Of a DNA stretch of 64,000 nucleotides, positions 62,628 through 64,000 are shown in pieces; positions within the stretch are counted from its first letter, which is position 1; each line of letters starts with the position of its first letter. The translations under genes and the position numbers were made by a program. The notes beneath the pieces are model-generated. The model saw only the letters and a list, made by a program, of their open reading frames with translations, had not been told where the DNA came from and searched no databases. Origin of the DNA: Phoronis australis (lineage: Eukaryota > Phoronida > Phoronidae); assembly GCA_002633005.1 (NCBI GenBank), contig NMRA01000285.1, positions 233,505-297,504 on the forward strand, in the 5' to 3' direction.

Positions 62628-64000
62628 ACGTTGGATTAGTGAAAGACATTGTGAGTCAGTCAAGAACATTGAGGATTTAAAGAAAGGCAATTTGGATTAA
62701 TGAGTGGCATTGTGTATTAGGGAATGATGCTGTGGATTGTTATACAAAATTGGATCAATACCATGGATGACATTGCTCTTCCTCGGTCCATCGGTTTTGT
62801 TATATTACCAATGATGCTTTTTTCCTCCGATTTCTTTGTCTTTATTTGAACAGTGACCTCTGTTGTCTGGGTAACTTAATTGATGAAAAGTGGTGTGGTG
62901 TTACTTGGCTATCTGGTCTACAGCACCTCATAACTTATGTTATGTTGAAGCAATCCAAGGACAGAAGTATCACTGGTCATGTAATAAATGTGTCAGCACA
63001 TTGTTCATCTATTTCATATCATGTCTACTGTGGGGCGCTTCTTAACATGCCCAATTTAATGCCACTGCGCCCATTCAAAATAACAGGAATACTGGTGCTC
63101 AACAAGGCCAGATCATAATTGTTTTTACCATTATTTTGGGATGTGTTTGCATTTCCATGACGACTATTGTTTCATTTTGATTTCGCATCTGTCTGATGAA
63201 AATTACCAGGTTTCTGGTATAATTATTGTGCTATGCCTTTGGGGAAGAGTTCTTAGAAGATATTCCTTGACTTAATCATGATTATTTCAGAAAAAGCAAG
63301 CAAGTTAAAGTACCTTGAATTACAAGGTCACTTTGTCTAACAGTGACAATATTTTCTCAGACATCAAGTTTTAAAATAAATATTGCTACCAATATGAAGT
63401 CTCTTTATATGACTCAATTGACCTGTTCATGTCAGTTTCTGCGATTTTTTTTACAGAATCAATCCTTCTTGAAATTTTCTAAACAAGATGTTTCTGTGGT
63501 TAAACTAAGGTAATAATTATGCAGTTTTGACATTCATGCAATAACTTTTCAAGATTATGCAACAGAATCTACAAAATGGGTGCTTGCATGGCTCGAAAGA
63601 TGTTTTGTCTTGTTCTTTTTATAATCAGCCAGCCTTGTAACGAGGTCACGGTCTTGAAAGCGATTTTGGATGGAGATTACACTGTGAAAAATGCTAATAT
63701 TTTTATGTGTTCTTATCCCTTTTTATCCAAAAGTTGAAATGTTAAAATCTGAATCTCAGGCTGTCCTAAACATGAATCAGTGGAATTTCGAATCCATAAA
63801 CACAGTGTCAAATGGCATGTTGTCTCACTTTCAATTGCACAAAATGATAAATTTTATTTAAACCTATTCCATTAAACGATACAACAGTTGCTTTTTCTTG
63901 CTATAGACACTAAACGAATATGTAAAGCTTAAACCTGCGTAGATCGGTCTGGGTAGAAATCTTTTCAGACTCGTGTACATTATGTCCTGATGTTGCCAAC
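62628..64000. other. CCDC25 3'UTR and downstream flank
   Basis: Candidate AATAAA signals at 62983 and 63375. No further exon is recognised up to the window end. Confidence 0.4.

Overview
This is animal nuclear DNA: genes split into many short exons by GT-AG introns, AT-rich introns, and dense dispersed non-coding repeats. Gene content and repeats suggest a marine invertebrate, most likely an invertebrate deuterostome (amphioxus, hemichordate or echinoderm grade). The sequence alone does not settle the phylum. Three single N bases (14044, 23961, 54424) look like gap placeholders. One of them is flanked by an exact 181-bp duplication that looks like an assembly or haplotype artefact.

Layout from left to right. 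(1) 740-1768 (+): an unrecognised single-coding-exon gene for a 342-residue protein made almost entirely of a 14-residue Trp/Phe repeat, with 19 tryptophans. (2) 6843-12821 (-): MRGBP, the Eaf7-like subunit of the NuA4/TIP60 complex, 4 exons, 173 aa. (3) 13108-38688 (+): DDX43, a KH-domain DEAD-box helicase, 21 coding exons, 736 aa. It is head-to-head with MRGBP, with 286 bp between the start codons. (4) 41622-49255 (-): ESCO2/Eco1-type cohesin acetyltransferase, 10 coding exons, 611 aa, plus a possible 24-codon cassette exon. It is tail-to-tail with DDX43. (5) 51538-62627 (+): CCDC25, 9 exons, 208 aa, head-to-head with ESCO2. The ESCO2/CCDC25 divergent pair is also found in human. I joined the exon models by hand; in every gene the splice phases agree and the summed CDS is a multiple of three.

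The remaining sequence is largely transposon-derived. Five copies of a pearl/Helentron-like element, all in the same orientation, consist of ~150-bp core repeats. Nearly every core repeat carries a 12-bp match to the CTCF core motif (CCACTAGRKGGC on the minus strand). There are also long-arm fold-back elements (one intact 1.28-kb palindrome), several MITE families, two tRNA-derived SINEs, a decayed THAP-domain fragment, and minisatellites. In CCDC25 intron 1, eleven copies of a motif with a GTACGTAC core lie between perfect 23-bp inverted repeats.

Functionally, MRGBP (histone acetylation), ESCO2 (cohesin acetylation) and DDX43 (RNA/DNA unwinding) are nuclear housekeeping or germline factors, and CCDC25 is an NFACT-R-domain protein. 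Nothing indicates one pathway; the head-to-head pairs suggest shared promoters. The best candidates for something undescribed are the Trp-repeat protein and the CTCF-motif-bearing repeat arrays.
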